From contig DAIMZO010000011.1 in the NCBI GenBank assembly GCA_036733925.1, positions 1 to 64,000 of the forward strand: DNA of 64,000 nt, read 5' to 3'. Under the pieces are notes generated by a model. It ran no database searches. It was given only the letters and a program-made list of their open reading frames with translations, and was not told where the DNA came from. Shown here piece by piece: positions 44,196-51,749 of this stretch (position 1 is the first letter of the stretch; every line of letters begins with the position of its first letter). Source of the stretch: UBA2897 sp036733925. GTDB taxonomy: Bacteria > Bacillota > Negativicutes > Selenomonadales > Selenomonadaceae. The position numbers were made by a program, and so were the translations under genes.

Positions 44196-45296
44196 TCAGG
44201 CGTTGGCTTTGCGGAACTTCTCCATGAAGTCTGCGAGGAGCTCGGCGCCCTCCATCGGCATCGCATTGTAGATGGAGGTGCGGATGCCGCCGACGGAGCG
44301 GTGGCCTTTGACGCCGGCGAGCTTGTGCTCGGCCGCCTCCGCGATGAACTTCTTCTCGAGTTCCTCGCTCGGCAGGCGGAACGTGACGTTCATGAACGAG
44401 CGGCTTTCCTTGTCCGCGTGGCCGCGGTAGAAGCCATTCGATGCGTCGATGGCCCCGTAGACGAGATCCGCGCGTTTCTTCGCGCGCTCTGCCATGACCT
44501 CGAGGCCGCCCATCTTCTTGATCCAGGCGACAACCTTGCCGACCATGTAGATGTTGAACGCCGGCGGCGTATTGAACAGCGAATCCTTCTTGAGGAATGT
44601 GCTGTAGCGGAACATCGTCGGAAGCGCTTCCGGGCTCTTCTCGAACAGCGCCTTCTTGCCGACGACGAGCGTCACGCCGGCCGGGCCGAGGTTCTTCTGC
44701 ACGCCGGCATAGATCAGGTCGAACTTCGAGAAGTCGAGCGGGCGCGAGAGCATATCGGAGGACATATCCGCGAACAGCGGCACACCATGCGTATCCGGGA
44801 TGTAGTGGTACTCCGTACCGTAGATCGTGTTGTTGTAGCAGACATGGACGTAGGCGGCGTCCGGGTCGATCTTCAGCTCGTCCTGCGTCGGGACATGATG
44901 ATAGCCTGTCTCCTTGCTCGACGCGGCAATCGTGCCGACGCCGAGGTGTGCGGCCTCTTTATAGGCTTTCTCCGCGAAGCTGCCGGAGAGCACATAGGCG
45001 CCCGGATGCTCCTTCGTCGCGAAGTTCAGCGGGAGCAGAGCGAACTGCGTGCTGCCGCCGCCTGTCATGAACAGGACCTCGTAGTCATCGCCGAGCCCCA
45101 TGAGCTCCTTGATGTCCGCTTTGGTCTGCTCGTGCACCGCAGCGTATTCCGGTGCGCGGTGGCTGATCTCGAGGATGGACTCGCCCGAGTGGTTGAAATT
45201 CAGGAACTCCGCCTGTGCCTCCTTGAGAACGGGCAGGGGCAGCGTGGCCGGGCCCGGATTGAAGTTATAGACGCGATCGGCTTCTAGCGTTTCCAT
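44196..45296 (-). CDS. serC: Phosphoserine aminotransferase
   Basis: This 366-residue PLP enzyme converts 3-phosphohydroxypyruvate to phosphoserine. It opens with YNFNPGPATLPLPVL, and contains FMTGGGSTQFA, ADMSSDMLSRP, the PLP-lysine region YAGVQKNLGPAG and the end SVGGIRTSIYNAMP. The start at 45296 has GGAGG upstream; the open frame runs 102 codons further into the serA leader as a shadow. It is divergent from serA. Confidence 0.95.
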   Translation of the reverse strand: METLEADRVYNFNPGPATLPLPVLKEAQAEFLNFNHSGESILEISHRAPEYAAVHEQTKADIKELMGLGDDYEVLFMTGGGSTQFALLPLNFATKEHPGAYVLSGSFAEKAYKEAAHLGVGTIAASSKETGYHHVPTQDELKIDPDAAYVHVCYNNTIYGTEYHYIPDTHGVPLFADMSSDMLSRPLDFSKFDLIYAGVQKNLGPAGVTLVVGKKALFEKSPEALPTMFRYSTFLKKDSLFNTPPAFNIYMVGKVVAWIKKMGGLEVMAERAKKRADLVYGAIDASNGFYRGHADKESRSFMNVTFRLPSEELEKKFIAEAAEHKLAGVKGHRSVGGIRTSIYNAMPMEGAELLADFMEKFRKANA

Positions 45297-45411
45297 ATGC
45301 GAACCTCCAGTGCATAAATGTCTTAAAATTTTTGTCATTTTGTTATATTCTAGCGCGAAAAGAAAAGAAAAGCAAGGATAAAAATAAATCCTGTTTTTGC
45401 AAGAAATACAC

Positions 45412-45440
45412 TTGACGGCTTTGGAGGGAGGCAGTATAAT
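45412..45440 (+). promoter_or_regulatory. Promoter of the serA T-box transcript
   Basis: TTGACG (45412-45417) and TATAAT (45435-45440) are separated by 17 bases. Confidence 0.85.
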
Positions 45441-45446
45441 AGGGCC

Positions 45447-45690
45447 ATAGGTTAAAAAGGCAAGAGAGCAACGCGATGAATGGGAAGCGTTTTCCGGTAT
45501 GCCAGCAGAGAGCCAGCGGACGGTGTGAGCTGGCGGCAGATGGAAGGCGTTCCGCCCGGGAGCGGCTGGCGAGGAGCCAGACGGGAAAGCCCGATACAGC
45601 ATACAAGAGTGGTGTGGCTGTGCCGCATCAACTGGGTGGTACCACGGAAGTAACGCTTCGTCCCAACGATCGGGACGAAGCGTTTTTACT
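45447..45690 (+). ncRNA. T-box leader with terminator, probably tRNA-Ser responsive
   Basis: The antiterminator T-box AACTGGGTGGTACCACGG (45630-45647) is an excellent match to the T-box consensus and precedes a strong terminator (AACGCTTCGTCCC and its complement, then TTTTT, 45652-45687). Stem I elements are visible, including AGAGAGCC near 45507 and a GGTGTGAG distal loop. TCC at 45551-45553 before CGGGAG is a candidate Ser specifier codon. Uncharged tRNA-Ser would allow readthrough into serA. Confidence 0.9.
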
Positions 45691-45753
45691 TTATTTCCCG
45701 CAGATCTTGGTCATCTTGCTCCGCAGCATTGTGTGTTCAGGAGGTTTTACAGC

Positions 45754-47343
45754 ATGAAGATTCTTGCAGCAGACGGTATTTCGCCAAAAGGTATTGCGCT
45801 CTTAAAAGAACAGGAAGGGTTCGAAGTCGTCGTCAAGGATAAGCTCCCGGCAGAGGAACTCCTCGAGATCATCCCGGAATTCGACGCAATCATGGTGCGT
45901 TCGGCATCGAAGGTCACGAAGGAGGTCATCGACCGCGCGAAGAACCTCAAGATCATCGGCCGCGCCGGTGTCGGCGTCGACAACATCGATATCCCGGCGG
46001 CGACGGCGCGCGGCATCATCGTCATCAATTCCCCGGGCGGAAATACGATTGCGGCAACGGAGCACACGATGGCCATGATGCTTGCGATGTCCCGCAACAT
46101 CCCGATTGCGAACGAGACCATGCAGAAGGGCGAGTGGAACCGCAAGAAGTACGTCGGCGTAGAGCTGCGCGGCAAGACGCTCGGCGTCATCGGCATGGGC
46201 CGCATCGGTTCGGGCGTTGCGAAGCGCGCGCTCGCGTTTGAGATGAACGTCATCGCCTACGATCCGTACATCAACGAGGAGCGCGCAAAGGCACTCGGCG
46301 TCAAGGTCGCGACGTTCGACGAGGTCATCCGGAATGCGGACTTCATCACCGTGCACATGCCGCTGACGAAAGAGACGCGCGGCATGATCGGCATGGAGCA
46401 GATGAAGCAGATGAAGAAAGGCGTCCGCCTCATCAACTGCGCGCGCGGCGGCATCATCGTCGAGGAAGACCTCGCGGAGGCCGTGAAGCAGGGCCTAGTC
46501 GCTGGCGCGGCCATCGATGTCTACACGAGCGAGCCGGTCACGAAAGACCATCCGCTCGTCGGCGTGCCGGGTATCGTGCTGACCCCGCATCTCGGCGCAT
46601 CCACGGTCGAGGCGCAGATCAACGTCTCGACGGATGTCGCGAAGGGCATCATCGCGGCCCTGCACGGCGAGCCGGTCGCGACGGCCGTCAACATGGCGCC
46701 GGTCTCCCCGCAGGTCATGCAGGTCGTCGGCCCGTATCTGACGCTCGCCGAGCGCCTCGGCGGCACGGCGGTCGCTCTCGCGGACGGCGCCATCGAGAAG
46801 GTCGAGGTCACCTATAACGGTGAGATCACGGAGGTCAACACGGGCCTGCTGACGACGGCGGTCGTCAAGGGCCTGCTGAATCCGGTCATGGAGAACGAGG
46901 TCAACTACGTCAACGCGCCGGGCCTCGCGAAAGAGCGCGGCATCGAGGTCAAGGAAGTCAAGCAGAAAGAAGCCAAGAACTTCGCGAACCTCATCACGGT
47001 CAAGGTCACGGCGAAGGGCAAAGACCTCTCCGTTGCCGGCACGCTGTTCGGCAAGGAGGGCCGCATCGTCCGCATCGATGCATTCCGTGTCGACGTCGAC
47101 CCGCATGCGCGCATCGTCGTCTGCCCGCATATCAACCGTCCGGGCGTCATCGGTACGGTCGGCTCCCTGCTCGGCCGCCACGGCATCAATATCTCGGCCA
47201 TGCAGGTTGGCAAAGACGTCGAGCCGGGCAAGAACCTCATGGTCTTGACCGTCGACAACGAGCTCACCGACGACGTGCTCGCGGAACTCAAGCAGATCGA
47301 CGGCATCTTCGATGCGAAAGTCGTCGACTTCTACGCCATCTGA
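45754..47343 (+). CDS. serA: D-3-phosphoglycerate dehydrogenase
   Basis: This 529-residue enzyme starts serine synthesis. It has the catalytic and NAD domains (GRAGVGVDNIDIPAAT, GVIGMGRIGSGVAKRA, NCARGGIIVEE, LTPHLGAST with the catalytic His), the additional substrate-binding domain and a C-terminal ACT domain (HINRPGVIGTVGSLLGRHGINI). It is the long type found in Bacillus. ATG 45754 has AGGAGG upstream. Expression is set by the T-box leader. Confidence 0.96.
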   Translation: MKILAADGISPKGIALLKEQEGFEVVVKDKLPAEELLEIIPEFDAIMVRSASKVTKEVIDRAKNLKIIGRAGVGVDNIDIPAATARGIIVINSPGGNTIAATEHTMAMMLAMSRNIPIANETMQKGEWNRKKYVGVELRGKTLGVIGMGRIGSGVAKRALAFEMNVIAYDPYINEERAKALGVKVATFDEVIRNADFITVHMPLTKETRGMIGMEQMKQMKKGVRLINCARGGIIVEEDLAEAVKQGLVAGAAIDVYTSEPVTKDHPLVGVPGIVLTPHLGASTVEAQINVSTDVAKGIIAALHGEPVATAVNMAPVSPQVMQVVGPYLTLAERLGGTAVALADGAIEKVEVTYNGEITEVNTGLLTTAVVKGLLNPVMENEVNYVNAPGLAKERGIEVKEVKQKEAKNFANLITVKVTAKGKDLSVAGTLFGKEGRIVRIDAFRVDVDPHARIVVCPHINRPGVIGTVGSLLGRHGINISAMQVGKDVEPGKNLMVLTVDNELTDDVLAELKQIDGIFDAKVVDFYAI

Positions 47344-47360
47344 TCATCCCTATGGATTCA

Positions 47361-47404
47361 AGGGCTGCCACACAGACCAAATCGTCTGTGCGGCGGCCTT
47401 TTTT
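47361..47404 (+). terminator. Intrinsic terminator after serA
   Basis: CACAGAC and GTCTGTG form the upper stem (47371-47390), extended by AGGGCTGCC/GGCGGCCT and followed by six T. The truncated mqnE reading frame abuts this hairpin. Confidence 0.8.
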
Positions 47405-47417
47405 CGTATCGGCTGAA

Positions 47418-48119
47418 ATGTGGTATACTAAAGGATCCTTCGGGCGCGATGCCGATGCGCCGGGCGCCTATGCGATGAGCCCGGAAGACGCGCTCGCCGT
47501 CGTCGAGGATGCGAGCCGTGACCCGAATCTCGCCGGCCTGCACGTCGTGAGCGGGCTGCACCCGACCTGGACGTTCGAGGACTACCTGAGCCGCCTGCGC
47601 CTGCTGCATGAACGTTTTCCGAAGCTCTACATCAAAGGGTTTACGGGCGTCGAGATTACGCATTTTGCGAAGATTTCCGGCCTTTCCATCCGCGAGGTCC
47701 TGCTGCGGCTGCGCGATGAAGGTGGCCTGCAGGATGAGACGGGCGGCTTCCTGACGTTCATCTGCTTCCCGTTCCTGCCGAAGAACACGAAGCTCGGGAA
47801 GACGGTCAAGCAGACCAGCATGTGGGATGACCTGCGCACGATGGCGGTTTCCCGGCTCGTGCTCGATAATTTCCCGCATATCAAAGCGTACTGGGTGATG
47901 CTGACCCTGCCGGTCGCGCAGATTGCCCTTGGTTTCGGGGCTGACGATATCGACGGCACGGTGCACAAGGAGACCATCCTGCATGATGCCGGCGCCACGA
48001 GCCCGACTGCACTTACCGAGAATCAGATCCTGCGGGTCATCCGTGAGGCGGGCCGCATCCCGGCCACCTGCGACTGCAACTACCATATCTTGAAGCGCTG
48101 CGACAAAGAAAAGGAATGA
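47418..48119 (+). pseudogene. mqnE: Remnant of aminofutalosine synthase MqnE (copy 1), N-terminal and internal deletions
   Basis: MqnE is a radical SAM enzyme of the futalosine menaquinone pathway. The homology begins abruptly at about SFGRDADAPGAY, just past where the CxxxCxxC iron-sulfur motif should be, so the catalytic cysteines are gone. A second in-frame gap joins LLRLRDEGG directly to LQDETGG, removing about 60-70 residues that normally hold the IPGGGAE and GHIETPEER segments. The rest (DDLRTMAVSRLVLDNFPHIKAYW, abbreviated here, and GADDIDGTV) is well kept. No ribosome site precedes any start, although an extended -10 (TGGTATACT, 47421-47429) is present. Loss of function is inferred from the missing cysteines. 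Confidence 0.85.
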
Positions 48120-48128
48120 GGGGATTTT

Positions 48129-48691
48129 TTGAACCATCAGCTTAGCGAAGCCCGCCGCAAAGCGGAAGCGGGCGGGCGTCTGAGCCTCGGGGACGCGATG
48201 GCGCTCTACGAGGAGAACGACCTGCTCTTTCTCGCGCATTGTGCCTCCCTTGCCAAAGAGCGGCACAGCGGAAAAGATGTCTACTATACAATCAACCGCC
48301 ATATCAACCTGACGAATGTCTGCACATCCTGCTGCCCGCTCTGCGCATCTCGGCATCCGGGCCAACGCCTCCATGATGTACGGCCATATCGAGACGCCGG
48401 AGGAGCGGTTCGAGCACCTCCTCGCCATCCGGGATCTGCAGGACGAATGATTTCAAGGCGTTCTGGGTCATGCTGACTCTGCCGATTACCCAGCTGGCGC
48501 TCGGGTTCGGTGCAGATGACCTCGACGGCACCATCGGCGAGGAGAAGATCATCCATGCCGCCGGTGCAAAGGGCGCGTCCGGCATCACAGAGCAGGAACT
48601 GGCCGCCATCATTCAGGAGGCCGGATACCACCCGGTCAAGCGCGACGAGGGATACCGTCCGATGCGTGGTGAAAGGGAGGCTTGCTCATGA
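48129..48691 (+). pseudogene. Remnant of MqnE-like radical SAM protein (copy 2), two deletions and frameshifts
   Basis: The N-terminus is normal for MqnE: a TTG start with GAGGGG upstream, SLGDAMALYEENDLL, VYYTINRHINLTNVC and the radical SAM cysteines in CTSCCPLC. After this the frame breaks. Another frame then encodes GIRANASMMYGHIETPEERF up to a stop after LQDE. A third part from about 48452 encodes FKAFWVMLTLPITQLALGF and the normal C-terminus. Two deletions, one near 48345 and one near 48450, explain the pattern. The stop overlaps the mqnC start (ATGA), so former coupling survives. Confidence 0.85.
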
Positions 48692-49308
48692 CTCGTTTGA
48701 CCGCCAAAGAAGGGGAAAAACTGCTGACGCATGGCAGCCCGATCGAGCTCGGGCGCATGGCCGATGCCATCCGTGCAGAGAGATTCGGCAATACGACGAC
48801 CTTCATCATCGACCGCAACATCAACTATACCAATGTCTGCGTCAATGGCTGCCGGTTCTGCGCCTTCTATCGGAAGGCATCCGATCCGGACGCCTACCTG
48901 CTCGATAACGCGGCAATCCTCGAAAAAGTCCGGGAGACGGTCGAGGCCGGCGGCACGCAGGTCATGATCCAGGGCGGCCTGCAGCCGGGGCATACCGCGC
49001 TCGGCGGCAAGAAGACCAGCAGCTGGGATTACATGCGCACGCTTGCCCTGACCCGCCTCTATATGGACAATATCCCGCATATCCAAGGCTCCTGGGTCAC
49101 GCAGGGGGAGCGGATTGGTGAGCTTTCCCTCGGCTTCGGCGCGGATGACCTCGGCAGCATCATGCTCGAGGAAAACGTCGTGCGCGCCGCCGGCACGAGC
49201 TACTCCATGTCCATCCAGAAAATGGTCCAGATGATTCGCGATGCCGGCCGTCTGCCGGCGCAGCGCAATACCAAGTATGAGATTCTCCGGACGTTCCCGG
49301 AGCAATGA
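48688..49308 (+). pseudogene. mqnC: MqnC (dehypoxanthine futalosine cyclase) with large in-frame internal deletion
   Basis: The 206-residue frame keeps the MqnC start (TTTFIIDRNINYTNVC with the CxxxCxxC motif CVNGCRFC) and the end (SWVTQGERIGELSLGFGADD, LEENVVRAAGTSY). The middle is missing: the VMIQGGL motif runs straight into QPGHTALGG, a segment that normally lies about 150 residues later. MqnC is normally about 350-370 residues. The lost stretch forms most of the radical SAM barrel, so activity is very unlikely even though the frame is open. AAGGGAGG precedes the ATG by seven bases. Confidence 0.87.
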
Positions 49309-49316
49309 GTGACTGA

Positions 49317-49857
49317 GTGAAAGAGGGATTTTCTTTACAGCAGAAGATAGAGATTCCAAAGGCAGACTATGCGATTGTCGGCGGTTCCGGGACGCTGTCC
49401 AGCGATTCTGCTCATCATGCGGGATGCGCTCTGCCCGGAGCTCCAGAAAGCGCTGATTGCGGCGACGAAGAAGCGCTTCACGGGCCGCGTCTTCACGCGC
49501 GGCATCTATGCCGTCACCGATGGGCGCCATTTCGAGAGCCCCGCGGAGATCGCGATGATGGAGGGGCATGCCGATATCGTCGGCCAGAGCATCGCGCCGG
49601 AGGTCTACCTGGCCCGCGAGATTGGTGCGTGCTATGCCGGCCGTTACTTCACGGTCAACTACGGCGAAGGCATCCGCGCCAAATGGCCGCATCAGGACAT
49701 GGCCGATATTTTTTACGATGACGCGCCGATGATCGGCGAGATCCTGCTCGAGACGATCCGCGAGGTGGATGCGTCGGACCGCAAATGTGAATGTCTGGAG
49801 CTCAGAAAGGAGACATTGCTGAAAGATGTATACCATGCCCCGTCCAGCAAGGGCTGA
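49317..49857 (+). pseudogene. Remnant of MTAP/PNP-type nucleoside phosphorylase
   Basis: The first frame encodes a normal opening, KIEIPKADYAIVGGSGTLSSD. A deletion near 49405 then shifts the frame to LLIMRDALCPELQKALI and the C-terminal half with TRGIYAVTDGRHFESPAEI, which matches the methylthioadenosine/purine nucleoside phosphorylase family (PNP/MTAP). About 90-110 residues are missing, including much of the active site. In a futalosine operon such a phosphorylase could have released hypoxanthine or processed nucleosides; that role is inferred from position. Confidence 0.8.
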
Positions 49858-49864
49858 CGGAAGA

Positions 49865-50266
49865 ATGCTTTCGGGGGCCGATGTGCCTGCTAGGTATTCC
49901 CGCCCATGCCTCGGGCATATCTGTTTCCGCAATGTGCTCCCGGTTTCCTGGCGGCTGCGCCACGACGCTCCGGACGATTTCCGGTTCATCACCGGCGTCC
50001 CGGCGGAAATGAACCGCGCCATCCTCGAGGGGCGTTCTTCCATCAGCAATGTTTCCTCGATACTCTACGCGAAGTATCCGGACGAGCTCGTGCCATTGCC
50101 CGGCCTCTGCGTCACGGCGCCTTCTGCCGTGACCTCCATCCTGCTCGTCGCGTGGAAGCCAATCTCCGAATGGAGGGATGGGGAGCCGATTGCGCTCACC
50201 GCGCAGTCCGAGACATCGCATGCGCTGGCGAAGATCCTCCGAATGGAAGGTGGATGTGACTCATGA
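49865..50266 (+). pseudogene. mqnA: Truncated chorismate dehydratase MqnA
   Basis: The 133-residue frame matches only the N-terminal half of MqnA: LGHICFRNVLPVSWRL, FITGVPAEMNRAILEG, ISNVSSILYAKYPDEL and IALTAQSETSHALAKIL. It then ends in RMEGGCDS, whereas MqnA is normally about 260-280 residues with a second lobe needed to close the active site. A 16-codon frame (50263-50313) overlaps the stop by ATGA and looks like the start of a further lost gene. Confidence 0.82.
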
Positions 50267-50342
50267 AGGATATCGATGGCAAGCCGGATCGCTGGAAGAT
50301 TAAAAACTCCTGAGACGAGGATTCTTGAGAATCTGGACGTAC

Positions 50343-50386
50343 AAAAAGGAGCCGCTGCGCCGAATCGGGTGCAACGGCTCCTTTTT
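50343..50386. terminator. Bidirectional intrinsic terminator
   Basis: AAAAAGGAGCCG pairs with CGGCTCCTTTTT, with TGCGC/GTGCA extending the stem, between the mqn remnants and the minus-strand gene. Confidence 0.85.
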
Positions 50387-50410
50387 CGTATGTTTTCTGT
50401 TTTATGCGCG

Positions 50411-50776
50411 TCAGACCGCCATCGTGCGGAAGAAGGCCTCAACGACCTGATTCCAGCCCATTTCGTAGACGTTGCGCTCGCCGATTTCATTCTGGTAGGC
50501 AGCGAGGGCGAGGGTCATGAGGGAGTCGGCGATGTAGCCGTCATCGTCCATGCCCATCTCTGCGTAGCTGTCGCGTAGCTGCTTGACGGTGCTCGTGAGC
50601 CTTGCATCCGGGAGGTTGTCGATGATGTCGTACATCGCGTCGCAGTATTCGCGCGTGTCTTTCTTGTATGCCTGCGGCTCAGCCTTCCAGCCATCCTCAA
50701 TCTGACGGATTCTGGAGAGCGCGATCCATCGGATCTTCGCCGCGTAGAAACTGAGCTCGCTGTCATTTCTTTCCAT
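50411..50776 (-). CDS. Hypothetical protein, 121 residues
   Basis: I do not recognise this protein. It is acidic and mostly helical, with no signal peptide or membrane segment. Features are EYCDAMYDIIDNLPDARL and a C-terminal YEMGWNQVVEAFF. GGGAGG lies about nine bases upstream of the ATG, and it ends at a strong terminator, so it is probably expressed as a single gene. Confidence 0.7.
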   Translation of the reverse strand: MERNDSELSFYAAKIRWIALSRIRQIEDGWKAEPQAYKKDTREYCDAMYDIIDNLPDARLTSTVKQLRDSYAEMGMDDDGYIADSLMTLALAAYQNEIGERNVYEMGWNQVVEAFFRTMAV

Positions 50777-50869
50777 ACCATCTACCTCCCTGAGTGTGTT
50801 TACAGTTTAACACCTCCCCAGAGGAAAAGCAAGTTGTATGCATGTATACATTGGACGAAAGGCTGAATG

Positions 50870-50905
50870 AAAGACCTCTCCGGCGGACGCCGGAGAGGTC
50901 TTTCA
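50870..50905 (-). terminator. Intrinsic terminator of the creatininase-family gene
   Basis: AAAGACCTCTCCGGC and its exact complement with loop GGAC form a 15-pair stem. It closes the minus-strand catabolic operon. A perfect 10-base palindrome ATGTATACAT (50842-50851) lies nearby and could be an operator for the 121-residue gene. Confidence 0.8.
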
Positions 50906-50920
50906 TTTGTGATTCACTTT

Positions 50921-51673
50921 TTACTTTTTGAACTCGCGCTCGCAAATCTTAACGAGCTCCGGGATGACGCTGTCGACGATCAGCTTGCCGCGCGCGGCAG
51001 TCGAGGATTTCGCGCTCGCGAGGCCGCCGCATTCCGGTACATCGGTCTTGTAGAGCGGGTAGCGGAAGTAGGGCAGCGGCTCGACGTTCTCGATGTCGAC
51101 CATGTCCTCCATGTGGCAGAGCTCCGGTGCGAAATAGAGCATCAGGGACGTCTCGGTGACGGCTGCGTGCTCGAGCGCCCATCCCGGGAATGGCACCTCG
51201 TCGAAGACCTTGCCGATGACGTCCTCGGGCATCGGATCCCACCAGTTCGTCTCGACGATGGTCGCCGCGCCGTTCGTCTCGCGGTTTATGAGATCCATGG
51301 CTTCGACGAGGAACGCCTCGTTCTCGAAATGCGCGTTCATGATGACGATCTTGTGGAAGCCGTCGCGGATGAGCTCCATCAGGACATCGTGCGTGAGGCG
51401 GATGACGGTTTCGCCGTTGAGGTCGATGGTGCCCGGGAAAAGCGGGCCGCCGCCGGAAAGCGGCTTCGACTTGTAGCCGTAGGTGAACGTCGGCATGACG
51501 ACGCCGTTCACTTCTTTCGCGAGGTAGTACGCGAATTTCTCGGCAATCATCGCGTCCGTGCAGAGCGGCAGGTGCTGGGCGTGCTGCTCGGTCGACCCGA
51601 CCGGCAGGATGATGATGTCATCTTTGTGCGAGGCGAATTCCGGCCAGCGCATTTCACGCATATAAACAGTCAT
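50921..51673 (-). CDS. Creatininase family hydrolase
   Basis: This 250-residue protein belongs to the creatininase (creatinine amidohydrolase) family. Metal ligands are visible in LPVGSTEQHAQHLPLCTD (Glu29, His31, Asp40) and in the NAHFENE loop (His-x-Glu). Creatininase interconverts creatinine and creatine; relatives act on other cyclic amides or formamides (for example in mycofactocin or riboflavin analogue paths). GGAAGGAAG precedes the ATG. It lies 76 bases after the symporter gene, so it is probably cotranscribed with it. Exact substrate not proven. Confidence 0.85.
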   Translation of the reverse strand: MTVYMREMRWPEFASHKDDIIILPVGSTEQHAQHLPLCTDAMIAEKFAYYLAKEVNGVVMPTFTYGYKSKPLSGGGPLFPGTIDLNGETVIRLTHDVLMELIRDGFHKIVIMNAHFENEAFLVEAMDLINRETNGAATIVETNWWDPMPEDVIGKVFDEVPFPGWALEHAAVTETSLMLYFAPELCHMEDMVDIENVEPLPYFRYPLYKTDVPECGGLASAKSSTAARGKLIVDSVIPELVKICEREFKK

Positions 51674-51693
51674 AATAGAGCTTCCTTCCAGAT

Positions 51694-51726
51694 GATGAAC
51701 GAAATGAACGGAATGAACGGAATGAA
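51694..51726. repeat. Nine-base tandem repeat between symporter and hydrolase genes
   Basis: About three and a half copies of AATGAACGG (first and last degenerate) fill the gap between the symporter stop and the hydrolase ribosome site. Copy number could vary by slippage and alter spacing. Confidence 0.7.
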
Positions 51727-51749
51727 ATCAGGGGAAAAGGGAATTCAGC

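Noticed and set aside
47352..47417. ATG at 47352 as a true start of mqnE copy 1
   Set aside because: It lies before and within the serA terminator hairpin, has no ribosome site, and the first 28 residues do not resemble MqnE.
48284..48631. Antisense frames across mqnE copy 2
   Set aside because: They are shadows of the decayed plus-strand gene and carry no independent signal.
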